Of a DNA stretch of 64,000 bases, positions 27,330-36,264 are shown one piece after another. Position numbers and translations under genes: made by a program. Every line of letters begins with the position of its first letter. The stretch's first letter is position 1. Below the pieces are notes generated by a model that was not told the origin of the DNA, made no database searches, and was given only the letters and a program-made list of their open reading frames with translations. Origin of the DNA: a virus; IMG/VR virus record IMGVR_UViG_3300028840_008186, positions 1 to 64,000 of that record. The stretch is one strand, 5' to 3'.

Positions 27330-27943
27330 TACTCCCTCGTATCCTGGGAAACTCTGCAAATACTTACGTTATTCAATCTATCCGGCGCTATGCCCTTAAT
27401 TTCCCAATTATTTGAACCAATGGTGAAACGATCTCCCACCCTTGGATTACAATCTCCTGATATATGAAGGTTAAACTGGTCAACAGAATATTTGCCATAC
27501 TCCTCCGATTTCATCTCCGTGTAGTCTACCATCCCTGTTAACAATACCGGTTCGGAAGATTCCAATATAGGCCAAGTTACTGTCTCTACATAATCAGAGT
27601 CCCGGGAGGTAGACTTGCGCTTCAGATCACCACTATAATTGCATTTGTACAAAATGCCTTCTTTTGTCACAATAGAATTTTCAAACCGAGTGGGGTTGAG
27701 CACAACGAGGAGATGGTACGTGCTATCGTCTACAAATTGAATTATATCGCCGGGAACAGCAGTGGTATTGTACGGGAGGGTACAATCTAGCATGTATTGA
27801 GTCAGGAAAGGACTGTTGGCTTGGATCTTAACCTCATAGTCAAGGTGCTCTTGCACGGTATCGGATCCATCGTGCTTGATAACATTGACAAGAGTAGCCA
27901 GCTCATTAATGACTTCCGCAATATCTGGTCCGATACCCGTCAT
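27329..27943 (-). CDS. Head-tail joining protein (stopper-like)
   Basis: A 204-residue protein, beta-rich (GDIIQFVDDSTYHLLVVLNP, then VGDRFTIGSNNWEIKGI), located second after the adaptor-like gene, where head closure proteins are found. GGGAT lies five bases before the ATG; it overlaps the upstream gene by 38 bases. Assignment is by position and beta-barrel-like pattern only. Confidence 0.5.
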   Translation of the reverse strand: MTGIGPDIAEVINELATLVNVIKHDGSDTVQEHLDYEVKIQANSPFLTQYMLDCTLPYNTTAVPGDIIQFVDDSTYHLLVVLNPTRFENSIVTKEGILYKCNYSGDLKRKSTSRDSDYVETVTWPILESSEPVLLTGMVDYTEMKSEEYGKYSVDQFNLHISGDCNPRVGDRFTIGSNNWEIKGIAPDRLNNVSICRVSQDTRE

Positions 27944-28385
27944 TGTCTATCCCATATTCGTGGCAGAGTCTGGTAATATCGTTCCCATACTGATCGTAAA
28001 TAAATCCATTGTTTACATAAGTTCCAAATAATTTATCCACAGTAGACCCAAGCAAAATAGGCTCGGTGTTGAGCGCTTCTACGAATTCCTCATCCCATTG
28101 CTTGATCAGATTGGTATAGTTCTCATACCGTTGTTGTAAATAAATTTGCTTGTATCGAAATTTACTCGCAGCAACAGTACGAAGCAAATCAATGGCGTGG
28201 CGCTTACCGCGCTGAATCGCCCAAAATACCTTTTTATCGTTGGACAGCGGGTAGGACCATCCAAGTTCCATCATAGACTGGAGGGCTGCAAAATCCAGCC
28301 CTCCAGCATCTAATTCGGAAGCCAAGGAACTAAGCGCCTTTTCAAGCAAAAGCGCATGATCCCTAGCTGTTGAAATAGTGGACAT
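27906..28385 (-). CDS. Head-tail adaptor-like protein
   Basis: A 159-residue helical protein downstream of the capsid gene, in the position of gp6/gp15-type connector adaptors. Helices include HALLLEKALSSLASELDA and KRHAIDLLRTVAASKF. Start ATG with moderate upstream purine run. Position-based assignment. Confidence 0.45.
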   Translation of the reverse strand: MSTISTARDHALLLEKALSSLASELDAGGLDFAALQSMMELGWSYPLSNDKKVFWAIQRGKRHAIDLLRTVAASKFRYKQIYLQQRYENYTNLIKQWDEEFVEALNTEPILLGSTVDKLFGTYVNNGFIYDQYGNDITRLCHEYGIDNDGYRTRYCGSH

Positions 28386-28397
28386 TACAGACCCCTA

Positions 28398-28667
28398 TTA
28401 CTTCTTTCGTCGGCGACTCGGCTTGGGCTCTTCCGTTTCCGTGTCCAGCTCGCTCCCCTGATCGAGAGTCGTGGTATCTTTCGGGGGAGAAGTCGCTTTT
28501 TTGGGTTTGGGATCCGGCGAGAGCACAGTGATCGTAGGCTTGCCCCGATCTATCTCATCATAGATCTTGGGGTGAAATTCCTTCTCCGCATCACTGTGAA
28601 CTCCCGGATTCATATACACGCCGCGTCCTAGTTTCAACCTTGCATTGACTCTAATTTCCATATCCAT
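28398..28667 (-). CDS. Small capsid-region protein with charged tail
   Basis: An 89-residue protein. The first 50 residues are compact (LKLGRGVYMNPG); the rest is Pro/Thr/Lys/Glu-rich and ends in PSRRRKK. Good RBS (AAGGAGGAATGGAT). Located between capsid and connector genes. The disordered basic tail could bind capsid or DNA. Family not recognised. Confidence 0.65.
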   Translation of the reverse strand: MDMEIRVNARLKLGRGVYMNPGVHSDAEKEFHPKIYDEIDRGKPTITVLSPDPKPKKATSPPKDTTTLDQGSELDTETEEPKPSRRRKK

Positions 28668-28690
28668 TCCTCCTTGGACTGAACTATGGC

Positions 28691-29923
28691 TTATTCAGCC
28701 ACGGTCATGGTGTAAATAGCGTCCGGATGGTACAATACCGGAAGGCCCTTATTTTGGACTCGAGTCCAAATGCCTTCCGGATCCCATTCGTCCTTCGTAT
28801 CGGCGTACATGCCCCAGTGGCGCTCGTTGCCAAACGGAGATTCCATGAATTCAGCGATCTTCTCGCCTTCCATAGTATCCGCGAACATGACGAACTTGGT
28901 ATCCGGGACGAACTTTTTCCGCATCACTAACCGGTCCTGTGTAGCTACATAGGAACTGGATGTGGCGCTGGAAAGAGTAATGGTATTGGTAGAAAGCGCG
29001 ATCGAACTAATCGTCACATCTTCCCACGTAAACGGTTCGCTCATGTCATAGATGCGGGCGCTCTCACCGGCCTCGAAATCCGTTGCGTCTTCAACTACCA
29101 CTGTGGCAGAAGTAGAACAATCAGAAGTCAGCCAGCTGGAGACTTCGTGCATCTCATCATACACATAGAGCGTACCAGCTCCCAAAAGCGTGCCGATAAC
29201 CCGGGCCGGATCTCTGAACATATCGCCTTCGCCGAACGCGCTCTTTTTGAGCAGGTTCTGAAGATCGTCATTGAACAAGAGAGCCCGAAGAATCTGCGTA
29301 TTGCAGATGAAATAGTTCGGGTCGGTTCCGGTATTGTCCCGGAAGGTCACCTTGGCATCAAAAATATCCGCAATCGGCGTGGCTGAAGAACCCGCACCGG
29401 AAGAGGCACGATCCCAAAGGTCAGTAGTTGTAAGGGTTTCTTGGTGGACGCTCGGTAGGCCGTAATCAACGGTGAATTTCACGCCGCCAATAGCCTGATA
29501 GGTAAACGACCCATCGAAAAGCATCTTGGCCAGCATCCATTCTCGTCTGCGATCACAGCGAACCTTCAACCGATTCAATTTCCGAGCCAATTGCCGCTCG
29601 GCTGTGTAATAGGTTGCCTCAGTCAAAGGCGCTCGAAGGTTATTGAGCATAACTTCGTCGATGAAGGTTTTCTCCTTCCAGTAGGCTGCTCGCGCAGAAC
29701 CTTCGGAGTAAATTCCCTCATCTCCCATCACTGGAGCCGGAGAACCGGGAGCGACAAACGGGGTCAGTCCCACAGTCCCCATCTCCAGGATCCATCTGAT
29801 AGTGTCAGAAGCGTACTGCTGACTCGGGAACAGGTTTGTAAAAAACAAGTTCCTAGCAGATGGCAATTTCTCAATTACCTTATTGAGAACTTCCAACTGT
29901 AGTGGTTCAGGAACTCCTTTCAT
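28691..29923 (-). CDS. Major capsid protein (gpE-like)
   Basis: A 410-residue protein that matches the lambda gpE/Phage_cap_E family in layout: N-terminal LFPSQQYASDTIRWIL, LTPFVAPGSPAPVM, a block ERQLARKLNRLKVRCDRRRE, VKFTVDYGLP and a C-terminal ADTMEGEKIAEFMESPFG. It has the HK97-type shell fold in known members. An insert of about 60 Ser/Thr/Val-rich residues near 265-330 is extra compared with the usual 340-residue size and may be a surface domain. Strong RBS AAGGAGGTAAAAAC. Confidence 0.9.
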   Translation of the reverse strand: MKGVPEPLQLEVLNKVIEKLPSARNLFFTNLFPSQQYASDTIRWILEMGTVGLTPFVAPGSPAPVMGDEGIYSEGSARAAYWKEKTFIDEVMLNNLRAPLTEATYYTAERQLARKLNRLKVRCDRRREWMLAKMLFDGSFTYQAIGGVKFTVDYGLPSVHQETLTTTDLWDRASSGAGSSATPIADIFDAKVTFRDNTGTDPNYFICNTQILRALLFNDDLQNLLKKSAFGEGDMFRDPARVIGTLLGAGTLYVYDEMHEVSSWLTSDCSTSATVVVEDATDFEAGESARIYDMSEPFTWEDVTISSIALSTNTITLSSATSSSYVATQDRLVMRKKFVPDTKFVMFADTMEGEKIAEFMESPFGNERHWGMYADTKDEWDPEGIWTRVQNKGLPVLYHPDAIYTMTVAE

Positions 29924-29962
29924 GTTTTTACCTCCTTAAAGTTGGTGTTCGATCTCCAACGA

Positions 29963-30730
29963 TTACGTCAAAATGTAGAATTGACCATCTTCCGTAAGGC
30001 CGAGATCGGTTTCAGCTTGTGTATCGCAGTTCACCAAAGAATCCGAATAAAGGATAGCATTGGAGATCACCACCGAGCCAAGCGCACCGCCCTGATCTTC
30101 AAAACCGGTGTCGATAGTCTGATCCAAAATGAATTCCGCTTTGTTCTGTGCCTTGGCCAGTTCCTCACCCGAAGAATCGGTGGAGCTGCCGGCATCTTGG
30201 CGCAGAAAGATTCGGGCCTTATTGCCCGGAGTAAAATTACCAGACACCGAAGCCCCTACGGTTAGCGTAGCCTGATAATCGTAAGTGGTCCGATCGATGG
30301 CCGTGATATAACAACTCTCAGGAGAGTCGCTATTATCCTCGAGGATACATTCATCCCCGACCTTAAACATCCAAGACCTCTCAAGATCCACATACACCGT
30401 GGTCCCGCCATTGGGATCTGCCAACACTGGACAGCAGCCCGGGGTGTCTGCGTGATCGATCGAGGACGGGTCCGAAGTGACCGGCATATAAGGAATAAGA
30501 ACGCCCTGCGCCTCATCCCCATTGGGATCGGCCTGGTTACGGATCTTAGCCATAACCTGCCCAGCTTCGAGAATGCCAAATCCGCCCCGAATCGTCTTGG
30601 GTAGGATCAAAGCAATATCTCGCTGAGAATAGAACAAGCGCTTCTCGGTATACCGAGTAGTGCCTGTTAGCGACTGCTGAGGAATGGCCCCAGACAGCCC
30701 TGCAGTAGTTTTATTCGGTCCAACTGGCAT
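29963..30730 (-). CDS. Head decoration-like protein
   Basis: A 255-residue protein between protease/scaffold and capsid genes, the position of lambda gpD-like decoration proteins. The C-terminal part (NKAEFILDQTIDTG, then TDLGLTEDGQFYILT) and beta-rich centre (FKVGDECILEDNS) fit a surface-binding role, although it is about twice the length of gpD. RBS GGAGGTATATC precedes ATG. Assignment mostly by position. Confidence 0.5.
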   Translation of the reverse strand: MPVGPNKTTAGLSGAIPQQSLTGTTRYTEKRLFYSQRDIALILPKTIRGGFGILEAGQVMAKIRNQADPNGDEAQGVLIPYMPVTSDPSSIDHADTPGCCPVLADPNGGTTVYVDLERSWMFKVGDECILEDNSDSPESCYITAIDRTTYDYQATLTVGASVSGNFTPGNKARIFLRQDAGSSTDSSGEELAKAQNKAEFILDQTIDTGFEDQGGALGSVVISNAILYSDSLVNCDTQAETDLGLTEDGQFYILT

Positions 30731-30762
30731 GATATACCTCCGTTAGTTAAATGTTTCTCGGA

Positions 30763-31296
30763 TTAGCTCTGGTCTTTGTTATCGCCGGTGACGTAACCGA
30801 CCATACGATCCGAAAGTTTCTCTGCCTTACTTTCCTTGTCGCCGGAGTTGCCCTCGCCAGTGCTCATACCTTGAACCGGCTGACCCTTGAAAGTATCAGC
30901 CAAGTCAGTTTCCCAGCTCTTGATCTCATTCTTAACGGCTTCCCTGAACTTTTCCTCATTCAGAGCGCCTTCCTCGACGAAATCATCGTGCCGGACCTGA
31001 GCTTTCACCCTCTTGTAAAGACGGGATGGGATATAGCTATCATTCAACGCCTCATCAAAAAGAGACGAGGCATGAGCAGCCAAATCCTTCTCGGTACGGA
31101 TGGCTTCAGACTTCTCCAGTTTTGCGATGCGGTCTGCATTCGCCTTGTCGGACTCGGAAAGTTGCTCATTGGCTTCTTGCAAAACAGCCAATTTCCGATC
31201 CTTGTCGGCCAGCTCAGTCTGCACCGCAGCTTTGGCACCCTCTTCAAGCTGGGCGACCAACTCTGGATACTTCTCTCTGAGTTCATCAATTGTCAT
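30763..31296 (-). CDS. Nested scaffold protein (internal start)
   Basis: The in-frame ATG at 31296 (codon 280 of the protease gene, MTIDELREKYPEL) is preceded by a perfect AAGGAGGT at 31303-31310 with six bases spacing, much stronger than needed for chance. It would give a 177-residue coiled-coil scaffold alone, as lambda Nu3 inside gene C. The residues EQLSESDKANADRIAKLEKS form a heptad-like helix. The RBS and frame are seen; the product is inferred. Confidence 0.7.
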   Translation of the reverse strand: MTIDELREKYPELVAQLEEGAKAAVQTELADKDRKLAVLQEANEQLSESDKANADRIAKLEKSEAIRTEKDLAAHASSLFDEALNDSYIPSRLYKRVKAQVRHDDFVEEGALNEEKFREAVKNEIKSWETDLADTFKGQPVQGMSTGEGNSGDKESKAEKLSDRMVGYVTGDNKDQS

Positions 31297-32133
31297 TTCC
31301 TTACCTCCTTGACCAGTGTTGTCATCTCCCTCAGATGATCCTTCATTCAATTCCACATTGGATTGTGATGCATTACTTTTATCATAATGCTTCAGAATTT
31401 CAAGGTCAAGCTCTTTCTCCTCGGTATCATTGAAAACCGAGACGCTGGTATGTTTATCAGCTCCGAAAGTACAGACTGAAGCTTCCCTTACTAAGCCTTT
31501 TCTGAAGATAGTAGCGGGGCCTTTCATCTTGAATCCGTTCACTTCCCCTTTTTCACCTTCGCCAATCTCTTCAATTACAGTGGGACGAACTGAAATGGAA
31601 GCCTCGTATGGAAATCCGTCTTTTGCATTCTGGTAGAATTCCTCCGCGTCTTTGTTAGTGAGAAGTTCAATGTCCTCCACTTCAATCGCGTTGTTCTCTA
31701 CATTGGGCTTAATCTTGGAGAAGCCTATCTTGCGTTCTCCAAGATGCTCTTCCAAAATCGGGAAAGACCCTTTGTTGAATTCCATACCAGCTACATCGAT
31801 AGCCAAGTCACCCCACATCCAATGCCCTTTAATAGGCTTGCCGCTATAAGCAACCATAGAGAATTTCTTTTTGTCATCCTCGGTCGCTTCTGAAAAAGTA
31901 AACTGCCCCGGCTCTTTAAAAAAAAGAGCATTCCTGGGGATCTTGCGCGTCTCCTTCATACGCCCCTCCGTGAATTTTGAGTTAGCAACCCTTATTGCTT
32001 TTCCTTCACAATCCTTGCCGCCTTCCTTCTTACACTTCCTCAAAACCTCATTAGCGATCTTCGCCCATTTCTTGGCTTGCTCTTTGGAGAGCCCCTTCTT
32101 ATGCTTTTTCGCATCTTCAGCTTTCCAGGGCAT
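30763..32133 (-). CDS. Prohead protease-scaffold fusion
   Basis: A 456-residue protein. Residues 1-55 (KHKKGLSKEQAKKWAKIANE, C-x-A-IRVANSKF) are a small ChaB-like module often fused to phage head proteins. Residues 60-240 resemble the prohead protease (GEFP-like ISVRPTVIEEI, then REASVCTFGADKHTSVSVF where the Ser is a likely catalytic residue). After a low-complexity linker comes a coiled-coil scaffold (280-456). An internal start makes the scaffold alone. Start overlaps the portal stop by one base. Confidence 0.75.
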   Translation of the reverse strand: MPWKAEDAKKHKKGLSKEQAKKWAKIANEVLRKCKKEGGKDCEGKAIRVANSKFTEGRMKETRKIPRNALFFKEPGQFTFSEATEDDKKKFSMVAYSGKPIKGHWMWGDLAIDVAGMEFNKGSFPILEEHLGERKIGFSKIKPNVENNAIEVEDIELLTNKDAEEFYQNAKDGFPYEASISVRPTVIEEIGEGEKGEVNGFKMKGPATIFRKGLVREASVCTFGADKHTSVSVFNDTEEKELDLEILKHYDKSNASQSNVELNEGSSEGDDNTGQGGKEMTIDELREKYPELVAQLEEGAKAAVQTELADKDRKLAVLQEANEQLSESDKANADRIAKLEKSEAIRTEKDLAAHASSLFDEALNDSYIPSRLYKRVKAQVRHDDFVEEGALNEEKFREAVKNEIKSWETDLADTFKGQPVQGMSTGEGNSGDKESKAEKLSDRMVGYVTGDNKDQS

Positions 32134-33785
32134 TATTCAGACTCCGACTTGGGCGCTTTCTTTTCTTCACCCTTATTCTGCTCTTCGATCTCCTGCGCCT
32201 TTTCTTGATCAAGAGTCATCTTATCTTTGGGGTAGAGGTACTGCTCTAAAGCATGAAGCTTCCTTAAGCTTGGGTAATTATGAAAGCCCAAGCGCTCCGC
32301 TACCGCCTCCCTGGGAATTCCCAGAGTATCTACCAAGGAACCATGCTTAACCCCTAACATTGCCTTCGCGTGGGACTCAATGTCTTCTAATCTGGAAACC
32401 GGGAGCGATACGGATACCAATTTATAAGCTGGTTTTTGAACCTTCTTAATAACAGGTTTAAGACCATCTTCCCCTTCCGGATCGCCTTCATATCCAATTA
32501 CGTCATCAACTCTACGATTTTCCTTGAAGTTAGTTGCAGCTGATTTCAATTTCAGAATCGGACGCCAAAAGTTGTATCTCAGAAAGGTCTTGAAGTACGA
32601 CAATTCATCATTGATTCGATCGCCCTGCGGTCCTTGAGCAGCCTTAACTGAAGCGTAGGTACTCTTATAATCTCCTAGCATCATATCCTGGGGCTTGTTC
32701 AGGCCGGAGGAAACCATCTGCATAATATCGGTATCCTGATCGGAGATCGATGGTAAGCTAGGATTCTGAACCTCTAGCTTCATACCAGGAGGAAGTACTA
32801 AAGTGCCCCCAGGTTCCTTGGGCTGCAGAATACCGGTGGAACTTCGTTGGTCCTCTGTCAAAGCCAGCCAGGAACGGAACGCCCGAACGTCCTCCATTGT
32901 GATAACCCATAGATAGGCACCGCTCGATTTCTTGTGATCAATCTCGTATTTCTTCAACTCCTCATAATAGTTCAGCCATTCAATGGTAGTCCGAATATGA
33001 GAGACGTTTCGACGGGTTAGCATGCTGCGGTCCCACCGCACTATAAACCGATAGTACCCGCCAATCTTTTCCAACTTCTTATTATTGGACTTGCTTTTCT
33101 TGAGCTTGTCGGATTTATATGCTGAGTGTTGTTTGACTGCGTTTTCCAGTTCCGGAAAGTACGCAATGTTTATAGAGGGAACCAAAAGCTTTTCCGAACT
33201 CAACAACTTATCCGTCTTCTCAAATTGCACATTGTAAAACAACGGCAGGGTTTGTTTTACCGGATGGAAAATAATACCGGAGCCCTTGTCCGCTCCTACC
33301 AACGAATCCGGTGATATGAAATCGACTTCTACAAACCCATCGTTGTGAATCGTGAGCATCAAGAAGAGTTCCCCTTCTATCTCTGCCCTGCCCACGAACT
33401 TGGGAAAGTTCTCACACAAAGCATTCCTGGGATCTTCCATCGTCTCATCAATGGCTTCTTGTATATCCGGGACTTCTGAATAGAAACCAAACCCCCAACC
33501 AGCCATCCGGCCCATAATATCCCGGACGTGAGAACCGATCTGTGGATTCTTCTCGAACTTGTTCCAACATTGCTTGCGGAGGTTCCGGAGATCGTACTCC
33601 CCTTCATTGTAAGAGGTGGAAACAGGGAATCCATCGGAGTCGGTCTTTTTCACTGTTGCAGAAGCATGACTGAATAACGGGAATGAAAACTGAATCTGCC
33701 GGAGGGTATCATCCGGCAGCTTCATAAGACTATGCGCTACATCATCATTCCCCAAAGCAGCTAAAGGGTATTTAGTGCGAGGCAT
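32133..33785 (-). CDS. Portal protein
   Basis: A 550-residue protein next to TerL. Typical portal traits: an N-terminal region leading to SHVRDIMGRMAGWGF, a beta-rich middle (GELFLMLTIHNDGFVEVDFI), a long helical stem around 270-320 and the LNKPQDMMLGDYKSTYASVKA segment, followed by a Lys/Glu-rich C-terminus. It forms the dodecameric DNA entry ring in known phages. It overlaps TerL by 14 bases. Confidence 0.85.
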   Translation of the reverse strand: MPRTKYPLAALGNDDVAHSLMKLPDDTLRQIQFSFPLFSHASATVKKTDSDGFPVSTSYNEGEYDLRNLRKQCWNKFEKNPQIGSHVRDIMGRMAGWGFGFYSEVPDIQEAIDETMEDPRNALCENFPKFVGRAEIEGELFLMLTIHNDGFVEVDFISPDSLVGADKGSGIIFHPVKQTLPLFYNVQFEKTDKLLSSEKLLVPSINIAYFPELENAVKQHSAYKSDKLKKSKSNNKKLEKIGGYYRFIVRWDRSMLTRRNVSHIRTTIEWLNYYEELKKYEIDHKKSSGAYLWVITMEDVRAFRSWLALTEDQRSSTGILQPKEPGGTLVLPPGMKLEVQNPSLPSISDQDTDIMQMVSSGLNKPQDMMLGDYKSTYASVKAAQGPQGDRINDELSYFKTFLRYNFWRPILKLKSAATNFKENRRVDDVIGYEGDPEGEDGLKPVIKKVQKPAYKLVSVSLPVSRLEDIESHAKAMLGVKHGSLVDTLGIPREAVAERLGFHNYPSLRKLHALEQYLYPKDKMTLDQEKAQEIEEQNKGEEKKAPKSESE

Positions 33786-35664
33786 GGTTTACTCCGTATT
33801 TCCCGTGAAGGTTACGTTTGTTGGAGAAGAAGGTCCCAAAATCAGCGGAACCTTTCCTTTCCCGGAAATGCCCAACTCCAAGGTTCCGTCCTCCATATAT
33901 ACACCACCCCAATGAAAACACGGAGTCATCCTGAACTCCGTCCTTTTCGTCCTTCTCTGGGGTGCCATACCATTTCTTTTGGGAATCATAATCGAATATC
34001 TTCAGCTCCTCGTCCAATATGTCTTCGTTCTTGGAGCCGGGAACGCCTACTAAAGGTGCCTTAAATCGCCCCTCTGCAGAGACGACATAGAGTTCGGTGA
34101 AGCACTTTTTCTGCTTCTCATAACTTGGGAACGTCGCCTCGAATTCAATTTCAAGCTCCTCGCACCAGGGAGCGAGGTCCCAGCATCCCCATCGCTCGGC
34201 GCAGAGCGTATCGATTCCATCGAATTCCGCGTAGGCATCCCGAAGGACAGATTTGATGCCTTCGAGCGTCGATCCCTCGACGTGATCGAGCGCAAGGAGG
34301 AAGTAGATGTAGTTGGGTACATTCTTTTCATGATCGTAGATAACTCCTTTGTTCTTGCTGTCTCTCAGTCCCTTAGCGACTACTGTGACGATCGTCCGCG
34401 CCATTCCTTCGGCAGCCATCGGATCTGCGCGGTCAATCCCCGCAAGTATCGCCCAGTCCGTATTGTAGATTTTACTGAGCTTTACCAAATCCTCGTTTTC
34501 GGCCATCATAGGGATGCCGTTACGTTGGAGATGGTAAACCTCATCTACAGGAACCAGTCTTTTCTCTATTGTATTGATCTGTTCCAAGAAAGTCAATCTG
34601 TTTTTGTTTTTAGTACGCCGACTTCGCCTTTTTGCTTGTTTATTATAGGTTCCGGAACGCTGTCTTTCCTTATTTAAAAGCGTTTGCCTCTCTTCGCAGA
34701 CCTCTCTTACCAATAGCGGATCGCACCCTATCTTCCCATCAATCCCTATATAGCGGAGCGAATCTACAATGGGTTCCGGGAACAGCTTGCCCGCAGCTGC
34801 ATCCCATGTGTTCTTGAAGTACTGATTGTATTCTGGAGTTGGAAACCGGTAGGAGTACGACTTCAATTGCTCTTGGGTCATCAACGGATGCCAAAAATCA
34901 GTAAAGTGGGCCTCTGGGGAATTCCGATAATTGAAATACAGCGTTCTATCAGACCCTGCCAAGTGAGCTTTGTACAGCTGGTACAGAATGTGGTCCTTCT
35001 TAGACACGGTCGAGTCAATAACTCCCAATGCATTGGGAATGTTCCGCGTCGATCCGTCCAGCTGTACAAAGAACTTGGGATTCGTCATGTCAAAGATTTC
35101 TGAAAAAGAGTACCCGGTAATGTTGGACACAATACCAGAAAACGAGGAGATAGCGCGGATGGTAGAAATGATACCGTTGTCCTCCGCGCTTCTGAGATTG
35201 ACTTGCTTCTCCTGAATATTCTTGTGCCCTATCACCTGGAGTAGCTCCGGGGAATTCCGGATTGTATCGGTTATAATATCATAGTGGACAAACTTTACCT
35301 GGTCGCGGGAGTTGGCCCCGAGAACGATCTGCTGGTTGGGGAAGCAAAAGAACTTCCACATCTGTATCAGACATACTAGAAAAGACTTGCCCTCGCCCCG
35401 CATCCAGCACAAAACGATAAGCCGGTGCTTGAACTTACCATTGCGCATCTCCAGGGCCTCATGCAGTATATCTTTCTCAGCTTGCCAGAACTCCGCCCAA
35501 CTCCTCCCGGTGTCCGGATCCTTCTCCGTAGGCAGATCCCCCATCAACCGCCATTCTGAGTGGTGGGTCCCGGGAATGGGGATCTTAACGCGGACGTTTT
35601 CCTCCGCCCATAACGTCATGCCCTCGCCGCCGTTTTGGTACTGATCTAATTTGCCAAAGTCCAT
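33772..35664 (-). CDS. Terminase large subunit
   Basis: A 630-residue DNA packaging motor. Walker A variant MRGEGKS at 88-94, Walker B-like FSEIFDM at 187-193, and a C-terminal nuclease domain starting at LAGIDRADP (408-415), whose Asp residues bind metal in the RNase H fold; another acidic site, QDDSVFSLGW, lies near 590. An insert rich in Arg/Lys at 330-360 is longer than usual. Placed before portal. Spacing of 13 bases from the J-domain gene upstream. Confidence 0.92.
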   Translation of the reverse strand: MDFGKLDQYQNGGEGMTLWAEENVRVKIPIPGTHHSEWRLMGDLPTEKDPDTGRSWAEFWQAEKDILHEALEMRNGKFKHRLIVLCWMRGEGKSFLVCLIQMWKFFCFPNQQIVLGANSRDQVKFVHYDIITDTIRNSPELLQVIGHKNIQEKQVNLRSAEDNGIISTIRAISSFSGIVSNITGYSFSEIFDMTNPKFFVQLDGSTRNIPNALGVIDSTVSKKDHILYQLYKAHLAGSDRTLYFNYRNSPEAHFTDFWHPLMTQEQLKSYSYRFPTPEYNQYFKNTWDAAAGKLFPEPIVDSLRYIGIDGKIGCDPLLVREVCEERQTLLNKERQRSGTYNKQAKRRSRRTKNKNRLTFLEQINTIEKRLVPVDEVYHLQRNGIPMMAENEDLVKLSKIYNTDWAILAGIDRADPMAAEGMARTIVTVVAKGLRDSKNKGVIYDHEKNVPNYIYFLLALDHVEGSTLEGIKSVLRDAYAEFDGIDTLCAERWGCWDLAPWCEELEIEFEATFPSYEKQKKCFTELYVVSAEGRFKAPLVGVPGSKNEDILDEELKIFDYDSQKKWYGTPEKDEKDGVQDDSVFSLGWCIYGGRNLGVGHFRERKGSADFGTFFSNKRNLHGKYGVNHASH

Positions 35665-35677
35665 ATCAGTGCTCCAT

Positions 35678-36037
35678 CTATATTGTAGTAGAATCGCAGT
35701 TGTAGTAGTAGTAGGCAGATGGATTCGAATAGGGGTAGGCGCAAGTCCGCCACCGCATCCGCATCCTCACAACAGGCTGGGGCCGTTGAATAATCTTCAT
35801 CTTTTTAACCTCACCCCAAACTGCATTGATCTCCTTCGCCTTCTCAGGATCTCCCCCGTGATCAGGGTGGTGGCGTGTGATTGCTTTCTTGTACGCCGCT
35901 TTGAGGATCCTTTTGAGTTCTTCCAAGGTCTGCACCGCCTCTGCGTAACCCATTCCAGAGCGAATAGGCGGCAGGGAAGCTGGATCGCACTCTAAAATAC
36001 CACATACATCCATCATAGTATACTGCTTATTTTGCAT
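35678..36037 (-). CDS. J-domain (DnaJ-like) protein
   Basis: A 119-residue protein with a J-domain at 35-80: helix LEELKRILKAAYKKAITR, then the HPD tripeptide at 57-59 (HHPDHGG), then helix KAKEINAVWGEVK. HPD stimulates Hsp70 (DnaK) ATPase in all known J-proteins. The last 40 residues are Arg/Tyr-rich. ATG at 36037 overlaps the upstream stop (TAATG). Just before TerL, so it may recruit host DnaK to capsid or terminase assembly; that role is inference. Confidence 0.8.
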   Translation of the reverse strand: MQNKQYTMMDVCGILECDPASLPPIRSGMGYAEAVQTLEELKRILKAAYKKAITRHHPDHGGDPEKAKEINAVWGEVKKMKIIQRPQPVVRMRMRWRTCAYPYSNPSAYYYYNCDSTTI

Positions 36038-36264
36038 TACTCCTCCCTGGTTGCAGCCCAATCCCATGCCCCCTTCTCTGTAAGTGAAGGGGGTCCCAGG
36101 TATCTACACCGGGGGCACCGCGCCCGGTATTCTGGATTTCCCAGATTCTTACGCGAGCGGCACTCCAATCTTTGCCCGCAGTGCGGACATAGTACCAATC
36201 TCTCCGAAGTCGAGTGGTCCTCCGACTTCCTTTCTTTCAATGTCTTCGGCTTCATACCGGACAT
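36037..36264 (-). CDS. Zinc-ribbon protein overlapping the cupin gene
   Basis: Up to 75 residues with one clear zinc ribbon (CPHCGQRLEC...CPRC), as in Lar-type phage proteins, ending in KGAWDWAATREE. The ATG at 36264 has GAGGTGATGT in front but would overlap the cupin gene by about 115 bases. A TTG at 36198-region is a shorter alternative. The zinc-ribbon part is convincing; the start is not. Confidence 0.55.
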   Translation of the reverse strand: MSGMKPKTLKERKSEDHSTSERLVLCPHCGQRLECRSRKNLGNPEYRARCPRCRYLGPPSLTEKGAWDWAATREE

